Of a stretch of DNA of 32,338 bases, positions 23,776-31,514 are shown piece by piece. The DNA comes from SZUA-370 sp034003955 (GTDB lineage Bacteria > Spirochaetota > Spirochaetia > Treponematales > UBA12059): the NCBI GenBank assembly GCA_034003955.1, contig JAVEXO010000028.1:1-32338 (forward strand). Direction: 5' to 3'. Each line of letters begins with the position of its first letter. The stretch's first letter is position 1. Below the pieces are notes generated by a model. It ran no database searches and had not been told where the DNA came from. It worked only from the letters and a program-made list of their open reading frames with translations. A program made the translations under genes and the position numbers.

Positions 23776-24390
23776 ATGATGGCGCGACAATTTGTAACAG
23801 AAACGACCAGAGATATACAGGCGCGCGATACTCGGGCACGTATCTATGCGGCGGCTTGGCATCTCATCGAGACTGAAGGCTTCGATAAGGTGTCTGTTGA
23901 CCGTATATGTGCCAAAGCCGGAGTAGCCAAGGGATCGTTTTATCATCACTTCCACAATAAAGCAGACCTTATAGTCGAGGGATACTCGCTCTGCGACAAG
24001 TACTTCGAGGAGAAAGTCTCAGGACAGCTACAGGCTCCAAGCGCTCCGGACCGTGTTGTAGAGTTTGTATCGCATCAGATGCACTATGCCGTCAGTACAG
24101 GCATAGATCTGATGCGCCAGGTATACATGGCGCAGCTCGTCAACGGCACGAGTTTCTTCGTATCATCCGAGCGCACCCTTCCTCGCATACTCAAGGGCGT
24201 CTTTTCAGAGGGGCAGGCATCGGGTGAATTTCTGAAGAAGCCCGATGCCGACTACATGAGTTCCTTCGTCCTCAGGTTTTCCCGCGGAACCATCTATGAC
24301 TGGTGTCTACGCTTTGGTTCGTATGACCTCGAGGCAGTCGCAGAGGAATCATGCCAAAGGCTGATACGGATATTCCAGCCTAACAGCTAG
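23776..24390 (+). CDS. TetR-family transcriptional regulator
   Basis: The 204-residue protein has the N-terminal TetR helix-turn-helix (about 18-65): 'IYAAAWHLIETEGFDKVSVD', then 'AKAGVAKGSFYHHFHNKADL'. The C-terminal all-helical ligand domain cannot be assigned to a ligand. It starts at ATG 23776 or the next codon, behind a weak CACGGGG. The divergent neighbour and the intergenic palindrome suggest it represses the flavin oxidoreductase and itself until an inducer binds. Its stop is three bases from the convergent methyltransferase stop. Confidence 0.92.
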   Translation: MMARQFVTETTRDIQARDTRARIYAAAWHLIETEGFDKVSVDRICAKAGVAKGSFYHHFHNKADLIVEGYSLCDKYFEEKVSGQLQAPSAPDRVVEFVSHQMHYAVSTGIDLMRQVYMAQLVNGTSFFVSSERTLPRILKGVFSEGQASGEFLKKPDADYMSSFVLRFSRGTIYDWCLRFGSYDLEAVAEESCQRLIRIFQPNS

Positions 24391-24393
24391 GCT

Positions 24394-25026
24394 CTAAGGC
24401 TTTAACAGCACGGCACAATCTGGCGGGCTCAGCATGGCAAGCTTCAGCCCAAGGTGCCTTGCTATCCATGCAAAGCTGTCTTCGCCCAGAAATCCCACAT
24501 GTGTCTCGTCCATCCTGTAACGCCATAATGCTAAGGCCTTCCTGTCTCGCGGAGGGAATCGAGTGCGGACGCACAGCGAGCCACCAGGTGACAAGAGCCC
24601 GCAAAGTTCGGTAAAAACGGCTCCTGGCTCGTGGAGGTGTTCGGCCACTTCATGCATGAGTATGGCATCCCAGCCATGCTGGCGCCAGTGACCATCCGGG
24701 GCAAAGTAAGGGTCGTAGAGGGTGACTAGACAGCCTCGATCCGACAGGATTCTGGCAGGCACGGGTGTCGGCCCCGAGCCAAAATCCAGTACGCGCGAAC
24801 CCGCTGGCATGAAAGTAGCAACGGCATCCAGGAACAGGGCAATCCAGTCTCTATACCGACTATCGCCGTATGAATTATTGTGGAGTCTGTAACGTGCCGC
24901 CTCTGACTCGGGTCTTGGCAGGGATCCAGGATCCATGCCTATGTAGTAACAATGAGGACACTCGGCGTAGATAGTTTGTCCGCATACAAATTCGTCGGAC
25001 TCGGCACCGCATAGTCTACATTTCAT
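24394..25026 (-). CDS. Class I SAM-dependent methyltransferase with N-terminal zinc-ribbon-like cysteines
   Basis: I start at ATG 25026 because 'MKCRLCG' begins the recognisable domain; the frame is open upstream to 25107, and ATG 25032 is equally possible, with no strong ribosome site for any. The product is about 210 residues. Two CxxC pairs ('CRLCG' and 'CPHC') could hold zinc. The SAM-binding motif I is 'VLDFGSGPTPVPARIL', followed by 'DAILMHEVAEHLHEPGAVF' and 'LLSPGGSLCVRTRF'. The pattern matches small methyltransferases often seen with surface-glycan or metabolite modification genes. The substrate is unknown. Confidence 0.85.
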   Translation of the reverse strand: MKCRLCGAESDEFVCGQTIYAECPHCYYIGMDPGSLPRPESEAARYRLHNNSYGDSRYRDWIALFLDAVATFMPAGSRVLDFGSGPTPVPARILSDRGCLVTLYDPYFAPDGHWRQHGWDAILMHEVAEHLHEPGAVFTELCGLLSPGGSLCVRTRFPPRDRKALALWRYRMDETHVGFLGEDSFAWIARHLGLKLAMLSPPDCAVLLKP

Positions 25027-25088
25027 GAACATGATTCTATGATGATTCATGGTACGGAAGCCAGTACAGAAGCCAGTGCTGTTTATTC

Positions 25089-25117
25089 TTGACAGGCCTG
25101 CGAGCACTCTATACCTT
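25089..25117 (+). promoter_or_regulatory. Candidate promoter of the ECF transporter operon
   Basis: A consensus TTGACA (25089-25094) is followed by TATACC at 15 bases (25110-25115) or TACCTT at 17 bases (25112-25117). The -35 is perfect and the -10 ambiguous. Distance to ATG 25165 is about 48 bases. Confidence 0.45.
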
Positions 25118-25164
25118 GAAGGTAACGCTTGGATCCGGCTAACGGACCGAGACGCGAGGCGCCC

Positions 25165-26862
25165 ATGTCCATTGTTTCAGTACGTTCCTTGAGCTATACC
25201 TACCCGGGTTCTGACGAGCCAGCACTCATAGATGTCAGTCTCGAGCTCAGGCAGGGTGAGTATATGGCTATAGTCGGAGCCAATGGCTCCGGTAAGAGCA
25301 CGCTCGTTCGTTGCCTGAATGGCCTCCTGCCTCCTCCTCCTGGTAGTGTTTCAGTGGGTGGTTTTGATCCATCCGGTGTTCTTGGCAGGATGGAGGCACG
25401 AAAGGTCTTATCCCTCGTATTCCAGTCGCCTCAGGATCAGATAGTAGCCTCTGTAGTTGAAGAAGATGTGGCCTTTGGGCTAGAGAACCTCGGTATTCCA
25501 CATGATGAAATGTTGCTTAGAGTACCCGCGGCGCTTCTAGCAGTCGATCTTCTAGAAGAGCGTAGCCGCTCCCCCCGGTTTCTGTCGGCGGGCCAGCAGC
25601 AGCGTCTCGCTGTGGCCGGTGTCCTGGCCATGGCTCCGCGTGTTGTAGCCTTCGACGAGGCCACCTCTATGATAGACCCCGTGGGAAGGCATGATGTGCT
25701 CAGCCTGATGGACGACCTTGTCTCTGATGGCGTGGCCGTCATCCACGTGACCCATGACATGGATGAGGTAGCCAGGGCAGGCAGGGTGGCTGTACTCGAC
25801 TCGGGCCGGCTTGCATTCCTGGGCTCTCCTTCCGAGCTCTTTGCAAGAGAAGACCTGCGGTCCCTGCGTCTTGCCAGGCCACGTTCATACACAGCCGCCA
25901 TAGCATTAGGGCTTCCTCCCCTGATAGCCGAGAGCGCGGCGGCTCTTGGGCTCAGGGCTACCTCCGACGATACGGAATCTACTAGGCATGACCGGCCTTC
26001 TATGCCTCGCCAGTCTTTACAGCCAACACTGTCGTCACAGCCAGGCGTCGATAGCGCGTTTACCCTGCACTCGGTATCAATGAGCTACATCCTTGGAACC
26101 GAGTCTGAACGGCTTGCGGTAGACGACCTGAGCATGAGTCTGCCTTCTGGTTCTCTTGTAGCCCTGGTAGGCAAGACGGGTTCAGGCAAGTCAAGTCTTC
26201 TTCAGCTTCTTGACGGCCTGGCTTTGCCCGATGAAGGCAGGGTTGTGTCTTTTGGCATGGACACCAGAGATCGTACGGTGGACCTCAGGCAGCTACGCAT
26301 GAGGGCTCCTCTGGCGATACAGAGACCGGAAAGTGCAATATTCGAGTCCTATGTCGGCGATGAAGTGGCCTTCGGGCCAAAGAACCAGGGGCTCAAAGGG
26401 CCGGCTCTTGTATCCAGGGTTCGTATGGCAATGGATACGGCAGGTCTACCATTCTCGGAGTATAGAGATGCTTCTACACGCACCCTCTCTGGTGGCAGGA
26501 AGAGAAAGCTTGCCTTGGCATCAATCCTGTCACTCGACCCCGATGTCCTCTTGCTCGATGAACCTACGGCTGCCCTCGATCCAGCTTCCCGTGAAGAGAT
26601 TCTGAGTATGATACAAGCCTTCGCCGGTTCACATGATGTCGGGGCAGACAACAACAAAAGAGTGCGAACCGTCATCATGTCGACACACTCGATGGAGGAG
26701 GCCGCTCTCGCCGAGCTGGTGGCGGTGATGCAGGGTGGCCGACTCGTAGCCTACGGACCGCCGACTGCCGTTTTCGGCACGCTTTGGGATGCGTCTTGGG
26801 GTATCGAGCGCCCCTTCTCCTACGAACTCAACGATGCCATCGCTCCAGGGGGTCCGCGATGA
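25165..26862 (+). CDS. Fused energy-coupling factor ATPase (EcfA1-EcfA2)
   Basis: ATG 25165 follows GAGG (25155-25158); an upstream TTG at 25129 lacks support. The 565-residue product contains both ATPases of an ECF vitamin importer in one chain. Domain 1: Walker A GANGSGKST (38-46), 'FLSAGQQQRLAVAGVLA' and Walker B 'VVAFDEATSMIDP', the EcfA1 form. Domain 2: 'GKTGSGKSSLLQLL', 'TLSGGRKRKLALASILS' and 'VLLLDEPTAALDP', the EcfA2 form. A linker rich in Ser, Thr and Pro (about residues 270-300) joins them. Most organisms encode EcfA1 and EcfA2 separately. The stop overlaps the EcfT start by four bases. Confidence 0.93.
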   Translation: MSIVSVRSLSYTYPGSDEPALIDVSLELRQGEYMAIVGANGSGKSTLVRCLNGLLPPPPGSVSVGGFDPSGVLGRMEARKVLSLVFQSPQDQIVASVVEEDVAFGLENLGIPHDEMLLRVPAALLAVDLLEERSRSPRFLSAGQQQRLAVAGVLAMAPRVVAFDEATSMIDPVGRHDVLSLMDDLVSDGVAVIHVTHDMDEVARAGRVAVLDSGRLAFLGSPSELFAREDLRSLRLARPRSYTAAIALGLPPLIAESAAALGLRATSDDTESTRHDRPSMPRQSLQPTLSSQPGVDSAFTLHSVSMSYILGTESERLAVDDLSMSLPSGSLVALVGKTGSGKSSLLQLLDGLALPDEGRVVSFGMDTRDRTVDLRQLRMRAPLAIQRPESAIFESYVGDEVAFGPKNQGLKGPALVSRVRMAMDTAGLPFSEYRDASTRTLSGGRKRKLALASILSLDPDVLLLDEPTAALDPASREEILSMIQAFAGSHDVGADNNKRVRTVIMSTHSMEEAALAELVAVMQGGRLVAYGPPTAVFGTLWDASWGIERPFSYELNDAIAPGGPR

Positions 26863-27716
26863 AGGGACTGGAATTCTGGAAGAACGTGTCTATTGGCAGA
26901 TACATAGAGTCAGACTCTCCCGTGCACAGACTGACTCCCGTAGCCAAGTACCTATGGCTTCTGGCCATCATGATGGCGTCCAGCCTCTCTTCATCGATAG
27001 CCGTCGTCTGTGTATCGGCCATGCTCCCTCTGCTGTTCGCCATGCTTGCAAGGGTGCGCATAGGCTTTCTATTGAGGGGTTTCCTGCCTGTATTGCCATT
27101 TATAGGCCTGGCCGCCGTCTTTCAGATACTCTTTACCTGGCCAGGGGACGAGACTAGACTGCTTCTATCGGTCGGTACCGTGTCATTGAGCCTGCGGGAG
27201 GCAATAGCCGTGGCGATGATGGGGCTTCGCTTCATTGCCATCATGCTTGGTGTAGGACTCTTTACATCGGTCACGAGTGAAGGGGAGACTGCCAGAGGCA
27301 TAGAAGATCTTTTTTCACCCTTGACTAAGGTAGGCTTTCCGGCGAGGGCCTTTGCATTGACAATAGCGATAGCCTTCAAGTTCATTCCAATACTAGCGGG
27401 TGAGTTTGAATCGCTCGTCAAGGCCCAGGCATCACGGGGTGCAGATTTTGGGGCTCATTCCAGGAACCCCATACGCAAGGCCAGGGCCTATCTGCCCCTC
27501 ATAGTGCCGGTAACGATACGCGCATTAGAGAGGGCAGAGTCTCTGGCAGAGGCCATGGAGGCACGTTGTTATGGCACAGGGAAGGCCACACGATACGTAG
27601 AGGCGGCAGGAGGTACGCTGGATACTATGGTGAGGATTGGAGCCGGCCTCTACATGGCATCGGCACTGGTGTATCCCCACGCCGTCTTCCTGGCTAAGAA
27701 GGCTGGTCTCTTGTAG
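26859..27716 (+). CDS. ecfT: Energy-coupling factor transmembrane protein EcfT
   Basis: The 285-residue protein starts at ATG 26859 in an ATGA overlap with the ATPase gene. It has about five helices ('YLWLLAIMMASSLSSSIAVV', 'FLRG..LPVLPFIGLAAVFQ', 'MGLRFIAIMLGVGLFTSV') and the coupling motifs near the C-terminus. Those are 'KAQASRGADF' (the first Ala-Arg-Gly type motif) and 'AESLAEAMEARCYG' (the second), which touch the ATPase grooves. EcfT links ATP hydrolysis to the substrate-binding S component encoded next. Confidence 0.92.
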   Translation: MKGLEFWKNVSIGRYIESDSPVHRLTPVAKYLWLLAIMMASSLSSSIAVVCVSAMLPLLFAMLARVRIGFLLRGFLPVLPFIGLAAVFQILFTWPGDETRLLLSVGTVSLSLREAIAVAMMGLRFIAIMLGVGLFTSVTSEGETARGIEDLFSPLTKVGFPARAFALTIAIAFKFIPILAGEFESLVKAQASRGADFGAHSRNPIRKARAYLPLIVPVTIRALERAESLAEAMEARCYGTGKATRYVEAAGGTLDTMVRIGAGLYMASALVYPHAVFLAKKAGLL

Positions 27717-27801
27717 TTAAATAATCGCGGGCCTGGTTCTCGCGTCAATACAAAGCTTCCAGGATGCGACCATGTGGCGCATACCGGGATATGGAGGACA
27801 C

Positions 27802-28413
27802 ATGGAACGTTTTAATGTACGGCGCATAGTCATATCTGGCGCTCTTGGAGCCGTCTCCGCCATCATGGCTGTTACGCCCTTGGGCTACCTGCCATGGTTT
27901 GGCGGGGCTTCTCTTACAATAATGCATATTCCCGTCATCATAGCGGCAGTGCTCGAGGGGCCTATAGCCGGTACGGTTGTGGGCCTGGTATTCGGTGTCA
28001 CGAGCCTCATCAAGGCGGCTACGGCACCTGTTGGTCCACTCGATCCTCTGTTTGCAAATCCGCTCGTATCAATACTGCCACGGCTATTCATCGGTTTGGT
28101 AGCATGGCTTGTCTACAAGGCCTTTCGAGGCAAGATGACACCATTGGCCGCCGGCGCGGCAGGAGCCGCAGGGAGCATAGTCAATACTATCCTCGTAATG
28201 CTGGCTCTCGGACTGACCGCCTCTAAACAATTGTCCGGTGCCTTCGGTATCGAGTCAAAGGCGCTTCCCGCGGTATTGGCCAGCCTTGCATTGACCAATG
28301 GACTCATAGAAGCCGCCGCGGCTGCCCTGTTTACCAGTTCTGTAGTCAGTGCCTGGAAGGGCATAGCAAGCACCAGGGGTAAGGCAAAGCTATCGGAAGA
28401 GGAGAGCCGTTAG
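27802..28413 (+). CDS. ECF transporter S component, probable pantothenate transporter
   Basis: I use ATG 27802, preceded by GGAGG (27793-27797); ATG 27772 is in frame but weaker. The 203-residue protein has about six helices ('ISGALGAVSAIMAVTPLGYL', 'IMHIPVIIAAVLEGPIAGTV', 'GLVFGVTSLIKAATAP') typical of S components, including the early Ala-rich helix that docks EcfT. The next gene is a pantothenate kinase starting two bases after this stop, so pantothenate (PanT-like) is the best-supported substrate. Context, not ligand residues, supports this. A dedicated S component in the EcfA-EcfT operon is a group I arrangement. Confidence 0.85.
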   Translation: MERFNVRRIVISGALGAVSAIMAVTPLGYLPWFGGASLTIMHIPVIIAAVLEGPIAGTVVGLVFGVTSLIKAATAPVGPLDPLFANPLVSILPRLFIGLVAWLVYKAFRGKMTPLAAGAAGAAGSIVNTILVMLALGLTASKQLSGAFGIESKALPAVLASLALTNGLIEAAAAALFTSSVVSAWKGIASTRGKAKLSEEESR

Positions 28414-28414
28414 A

Positions 28415-29203
28415 ATGCTTCTTGCATTGGATATAAAGAACTCAGGCATCGTAGCCGGATTCCATGATGGCGATACCTGGCTGGCCAAGGTTCGCCTTGG
28501 CGTGGACAGGAGTGTCGACGAACTAGGCATCCTTCTGGCGGCCAGCGCAGACCGTGCAGGACTAAGCCTTGATCCCGACTCATCAAGCGCCTGGATATCG
28601 AGTGTGGTACCGGCATTGACAAGCAGGGCCGTTGACGCACTCTACAGAACCTTCGGGCTCAGAGCGTCTGTGGTCGGTCCAGGAACGAAGACAGGCATAA
28701 AGATTAGGACCGATACTCCATCCGAGCTGGGCAGTGATATCGTATGCTCTGCCGTCGCGGCCAGGGCACGGTGCAGTACGGCTACCGTCATCGTAGACTT
28801 TGGCTCGGCTCTCGTCTTGACGGCACTCGATTCGGCAGGAGAACTCTTAGGGGTAGCTATGGTTCCAGGTCTGGAGACGGCTGCTCTTGCCCTCCACGCC
28901 TCCACGGCCCAGATACCCCAAGTCAGGCTCGATACCCCCAGGCGAGCAATTGGCAAGAATACCGCTCAGGCCGTACAGTCTGGCATATTGTATGGGTATG
29001 CCGGGCTTGTAGCCAGGCTCGTGAGTATGATGGGTGATGAGATAGGCCAGGTCGTCTCTGTCATAGGATCGGGAGAAGAGGCGGGCAGGGCCATCTTGAA
29101 CCAGGCTGGCTTTACAACATTCATACCCGACCTCGTCCTGGAGGGAATAGCCTGTATAGCCGAGCGGAGCAAACTGGCATCTTCGATTCGCGATGGCGGT
29201 TGA
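28415..29203 (+). CDS. coaX: Type III pantothenate kinase (CoaX-like), divergent
   Basis: The 262-residue product follows the CoaX order of motifs: 'LLALDIKNSGIVAGFHDG' at the N-terminus, 'GPGTKTGIKIRTDTPSELGS' (88-107), 'IVDFGSALVL' (126-135), 'VPGLETAALALHASTAQIPQ' and 'IGKNTAQAVQSGILYGY'. CoaX phosphorylates pantothenate, the first step of coenzyme A synthesis. Two core motifs deviate: DxGNT is DIKNS (6-10) and GADR is GSDI (106-109), though Asp6 and Asp108 are kept. AGGAG at 28400-28404 precedes ATG 28415. The stop codon overlaps the -35 of the following tRNA promoter. Confidence 0.87.
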   Translation: MLLALDIKNSGIVAGFHDGDTWLAKVRLGVDRSVDELGILLAASADRAGLSLDPDSSSAWISSVVPALTSRAVDALYRTFGLRASVVGPGTKTGIKIRTDTPSELGSDIVCSAVAARARCSTATVIVDFGSALVLTALDSAGELLGVAMVPGLETAALALHASTAQIPQVRLDTPRRAIGKNTAQAVQSGILYGYAGLVARLVSMMGDEIGQVVSVIGSGEEAGRAILNQAGFTTFIPDLVLEGIACIAERSKLASSIRDGG

Positions 29204-29228
29204 CAAAACATCAACCGTTCTGTATAAA
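29200..29228 (+). promoter_or_regulatory. Consensus sigma-70 promoter for the tRNA gene
   Basis: A perfect TTGACA (29200-29205), a 17-base spacer and TATAAA (29223-29228). It is the strongest promoter match in the window and lies 19 bases before the tRNA. Confidence 0.85.
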
Positions 29229-29247
29229 GTGCACGCGCCTAAACAAT

Positions 29248-29320
29248 GGCGGCGTAGCTCAGTCGGTAGAGCAAACGGCTCATATCCGTTGTGTCGCGGG
29301 TTCAATCCCCCCCGCCGCTA
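29248..29320 (+). tRNA. tRNA with CAT anticodon (elongator tRNA-Met, or tRNA-Ile2)
   Basis: The 73-base gene folds as a cloverleaf. The acceptor is GGCGGCG with CGCCGCT (G1-U72 wobble, six pairs), the D stem GCTC/GAGC and the anticodon stem AACGG/CCGTT. The anticodon loop CTCATAT has anticodon CAT at 29281-29283. The T arm is GCGGG-TTCAATC-CCCCC. The T stem has one C-C mismatch. The 3' CCA is not encoded. It lacks the three G-C pairs of initiator tRNA. Whether the C34 is modified to lysidine (isoleucine) cannot be read from DNA. Confidence 0.93.
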
Positions 29321-29333
29321 TAGTTAACGGGAA

Positions 29334-29360
29334 GGTCGCCCCTATGGGCGGCCTTTTTTT
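29334..29360 (+). terminator. Rho-independent terminator of the tRNA gene
   Basis: An eight-pair stem (GGTCGCCC at 29334-29341 with GGGCGGCC at 29346-29353, one T-G pair) and a CTAT loop are followed by seven T. Confidence 0.92.
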
Positions 29361-29392
29361 CGCTTCGACCCAATCACGCTAAAGGAGATATC

Positions 29393-29656
29393 GTGTCAGT
29401 CAGTCCTTGGAAAGCGACACGTTACGATGAGACATACCAGGCTACGCTGATCAGCCTCGAGCGCAGGCATCGAGAGGACGATACCTTTAGCCTCGCCGAT
29501 GCCAGGCGGGTTCTGGGTGATCTGTATGTACAGGATGGTAACAACTGGGTGGGCCGTGGTGAACTGCAGGATATAGTCATGCAGGCTACGATCGATGCCT
29601 ATGAATGTTTCATTGCGGGATGGGAAGCCGACGATTCTTCACTTTCGTGTTCATGA
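29393..29656 (+). CDS. Small protein of unknown function
   Basis: The 87-residue product starts at GTG 29393, supported by AAAGGAGAT at 29381-29389, one of the best ribosome sites in the window. It is soluble and charged ('LERRHREDDTFSLADARRVL', 'LGDLYVQDGNNWVGRGELQD', 'MQATIDAYECFIAGWEADD'), probably mostly helical, with no cysteine motif or membrane helix. I do not recognise a family with certainty. It sits 33 bases after the tRNA terminator with no clear promoter. Its last 58 bases overlap the 3' end of the convergent HD-GYP gene. Confidence 0.75.
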   Translation: MSVSPWKATRYDETYQATLISLERRHREDDTFSLADARRVLGDLYVQDGNNWVGRGELQDIVMQATIDAYECFIAGWEADDSSLSCS

Positions 29657-30759
29657 TGAATGGCATCGGCGTTGCTCGTATATATATCGTTGAAATCATC
29701 TCCTATATCCTTGAACATCTCAACTATGGCGGGGTCGAAGTGTGTGCCGCTATCGGCTAGAATGAGGAGTGATGCACGAGCATGATCGAAAGGCATCTTA
29801 TAGCTGCGCTTCATGCGTAGAGCATCATACACATCGACTAGAGAGACTATGCGGGCTGGCAAGGGTATCATGTCTCCTACGAGGTTATAGGGGTAGCCAG
29901 TGCCATTCCACCACTCGTGGTGAGATTGCGCTATCTGCTTTGCCATGGTGTTTGGATAGCTAGACAGGATGAAGGCGCCGTTGATGGTATGTTCCTTCAT
30001 GATATTCCACTCAAAGGCGTCAAGAGGCCCTTTCTTGTTGAGAATATCGTCAGGCGTACCAATCTTGCCAACATCGTGCATGGCCGCTAGAAAACCTATG
30101 TTGTCGACAAAATCAACATCGATCTCCTGCCAGATGCCCTTGCGGTACATGTTTCTTGCTAGGTATTCGGCATACAGACTAACGCGTTCGATGTGCTTGC
30201 CTGTATCGTTATCCTTTAGTTTTGAAGCCTCAAGGAGGCTAGAGAACAGGCCACGCAGGAAGCTATTCCTCTCTTCTGTTACATCATCGAAGAAGGCTAC
30301 CCAGGCAAAAGGATCATTATTCTTTCTATCGTCTGGCTTGAATGGCATTATTGTAGTCTTGGCCAATACGCTGCTAGCATCCTTTGACTTGAGCCGTATG
30401 GTGCCGCTCCAGCTGTGGCCGCGCTTTGGGTCTTTAAGACCCATGTACAGATCCCTTGCGGTCTCGGCATCGAGGAATCGGCCAATGGCGCCGAACAGGG
30501 ATGGGCTGTTGGTTGCACGGAAGGAACGCAGTAGGGTCTCAAAAGGCGAATTTTTGTAGAGGAAGGATAACGTTCCGTCCAGTATGGCAATAGGAATGGG
30601 TACTATGGAGTAGGAGGATATAAGATCCTTGATGTTGTCGACGGCCAGGCTCGGGTTGATTATAACTGGAGAAGCGCTCATCTCTGTTTGGTAGTTGCCC
30701 AGCTCTATCGTTTCAAGCTCTTCAAGGGTTTCTACATCTTCGTGGCCATCATCATTCAT
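29599..30759 (-). CDS. HD-GYP domain phosphodiesterase with N-terminal PAS-like domain
   Basis: The product is 386 residues. Residues about 45-180 read as a PAS-like sensor ('PIPIAILDGTLSFLYKNSPF' ... 'WVAFFDDVTEERNSFL'). The C-terminal HD-GYP domain shows 'DTGKHIERVSLYAEYLA', metal ligands 'AAMHDVGKIGTPDDILNKKG', 'MKEHTINGAFIL', 'QSHHEWWNGTGYP' and 'IPLPARIVSLVDVYDAL'. HD-GYP enzymes hydrolyse cyclic di-GMP to GMP or pGpG. The GTGYP signature is intact, so activity is likely. ATG 30759 shares one base with the tsaB stop (TAATG), so it is coupled to tsaB. It has no membrane helix, which points to a cytoplasmic signal. Confidence 0.93.
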   Translation of the reverse strand: MNDDGHEDVETLEELETIELGNYQTEMSASPVIINPSLAVDNIKDLISSYSIVPIPIAILDGTLSFLYKNSPFETLLRSFRATNSPSLFGAIGRFLDAETARDLYMGLKDPKRGHSWSGTIRLKSKDASSVLAKTTIMPFKPDDRKNNDPFAWVAFFDDVTEERNSFLRGLFSSLLEASKLKDNDTGKHIERVSLYAEYLARNMYRKGIWQEIDVDFVDNIGFLAAMHDVGKIGTPDDILNKKGPLDAFEWNIMKEHTINGAFILSSYPNTMAKQIAQSHHEWWNGTGYPYNLVGDMIPLPARIVSLVDVYDALRMKRSYKMPFDHARASLLILADSGTHFDPAIVEMFKDIGDDFNDIYTSNADAIHHEHESEESSASHPAMKHS

Positions 30760-31514
30760 TATGCTTGTACTCCAGTCGCTGGCCGGGCTTCCTCGGCGTC
30801 GCTTGCGCGCAGATAGTCTAGACCCACATCACTCGGGCTGGCTCCACATCTCTCGAATATACCGACGGCCAAACGTGTCATTGCGGCAATCGGAGACCTT
30901 CTTTGCTCGCTTGCCACCCTGAACCCTGATCGTTCCACCAGTGTGGACTCGAGCAAATCGGCGTCCGGGCCGACGAACAAGACCTCTGGATAGGCTTGTG
31001 TGAGTTCTATAATGCGCTTGATCCCATCGTCGAAGGGTCCTGCTACAAGTTTACCAGTATCATACACGGCAAAATAAAACCTGGATCTTTTGGCGTCCAC
31101 TATGGGGACAATGACCCGAGAGGCACCTTCCCAGTCGGCCGCTATGGCCTCCAGGGTTGGTACCGTTACGAATGGCTTGTTAAGACCAAGCGACAAACCC
31201 TTGACGGTGGACATGCCTATGCGGAGACCGGTAAACGATCCGGGGCCTCCTGAGCAGGCTAGTAAGTCAAGGTCTGCGGCTAGTAATCCTGCCTCGGCAA
31301 CACAGTATTCTATGGCGTTCATGACACGTTCGGCATGACGGAATCCGGCGTCTATGGCAATGCCGACGAAGCCTGGTCCAGCTGCGTGTCCATGACCGAA
31401 TTCTTCACGGTACGGATGCTTTGGCGAACGTGGGCTTCGTTCTCCTGATCCAAGGCCGCGTCCGACACCCACCGACAGAAGATCGCCGGAGCAATCTACG
31501 GCAAGGACGTTCAC
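30759..31514 (-). CDS. tsaB: TsaB, tRNA threonylcarbamoyladenosine (t6A) synthesis protein
   Basis: I start at GTG 31514, giving 251 residues beginning 'NVLAVDCSGDLLSVGV' after the initiator. This GTG overlaps the tsaE stop (GTGA) and follows GAGGAAGA; the longer open frame upstream lies inside tsaE. The protein is an ASKHA-fold partner of TsaD, with the diagnostic 'CSGGPGSFTGLRIGMSTVKG' region and 'VIVPIVDAKRSRFYFAVYD'. TsaB, TsaD and TsaE together place t6A at position 37 of ANN-decoding tRNAs. An insertion with Arg/His-rich sequence ('RSPRSPKHPYREEFGHGH') near residues 27-45 is longer than usual. Confidence 0.92.
   Translation of the reverse strand: MNVLAVDCSGDLLSVGVGRGLGSGERSPRSPKHPYREEFGHGHAAGPGFVGIAIDAGFRHAERVMNAIEYCVAEAGLLAADLDLLACSGGPGSFTGLRIGMSTVKGLSLGLNKPFVTVPTLEAIAADWEGASRVIVPIVDAKRSRFYFAVYDTGKLVAGPFDDGIKRIIELTQAYPEVLFVGPDADLLESTLVERSGFRVASEQRRSPIAAMTRLAVGIFERCGASPSDVGLDYLRASDAEEARPATGVQA

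Noticed and set aside
29200..29382. 60-codon frame over the tRNA
   Set aside because: It covers the promoter, the tRNA and its terminator, so it is a by-product of the RNA gene.
29969..30559. 196-codon plus-strand frame antisense to the HD-GYP gene
   Set aside because: The HD-GYP protein has clear catalytic motifs; the opposite frame has none and no ribosome site.
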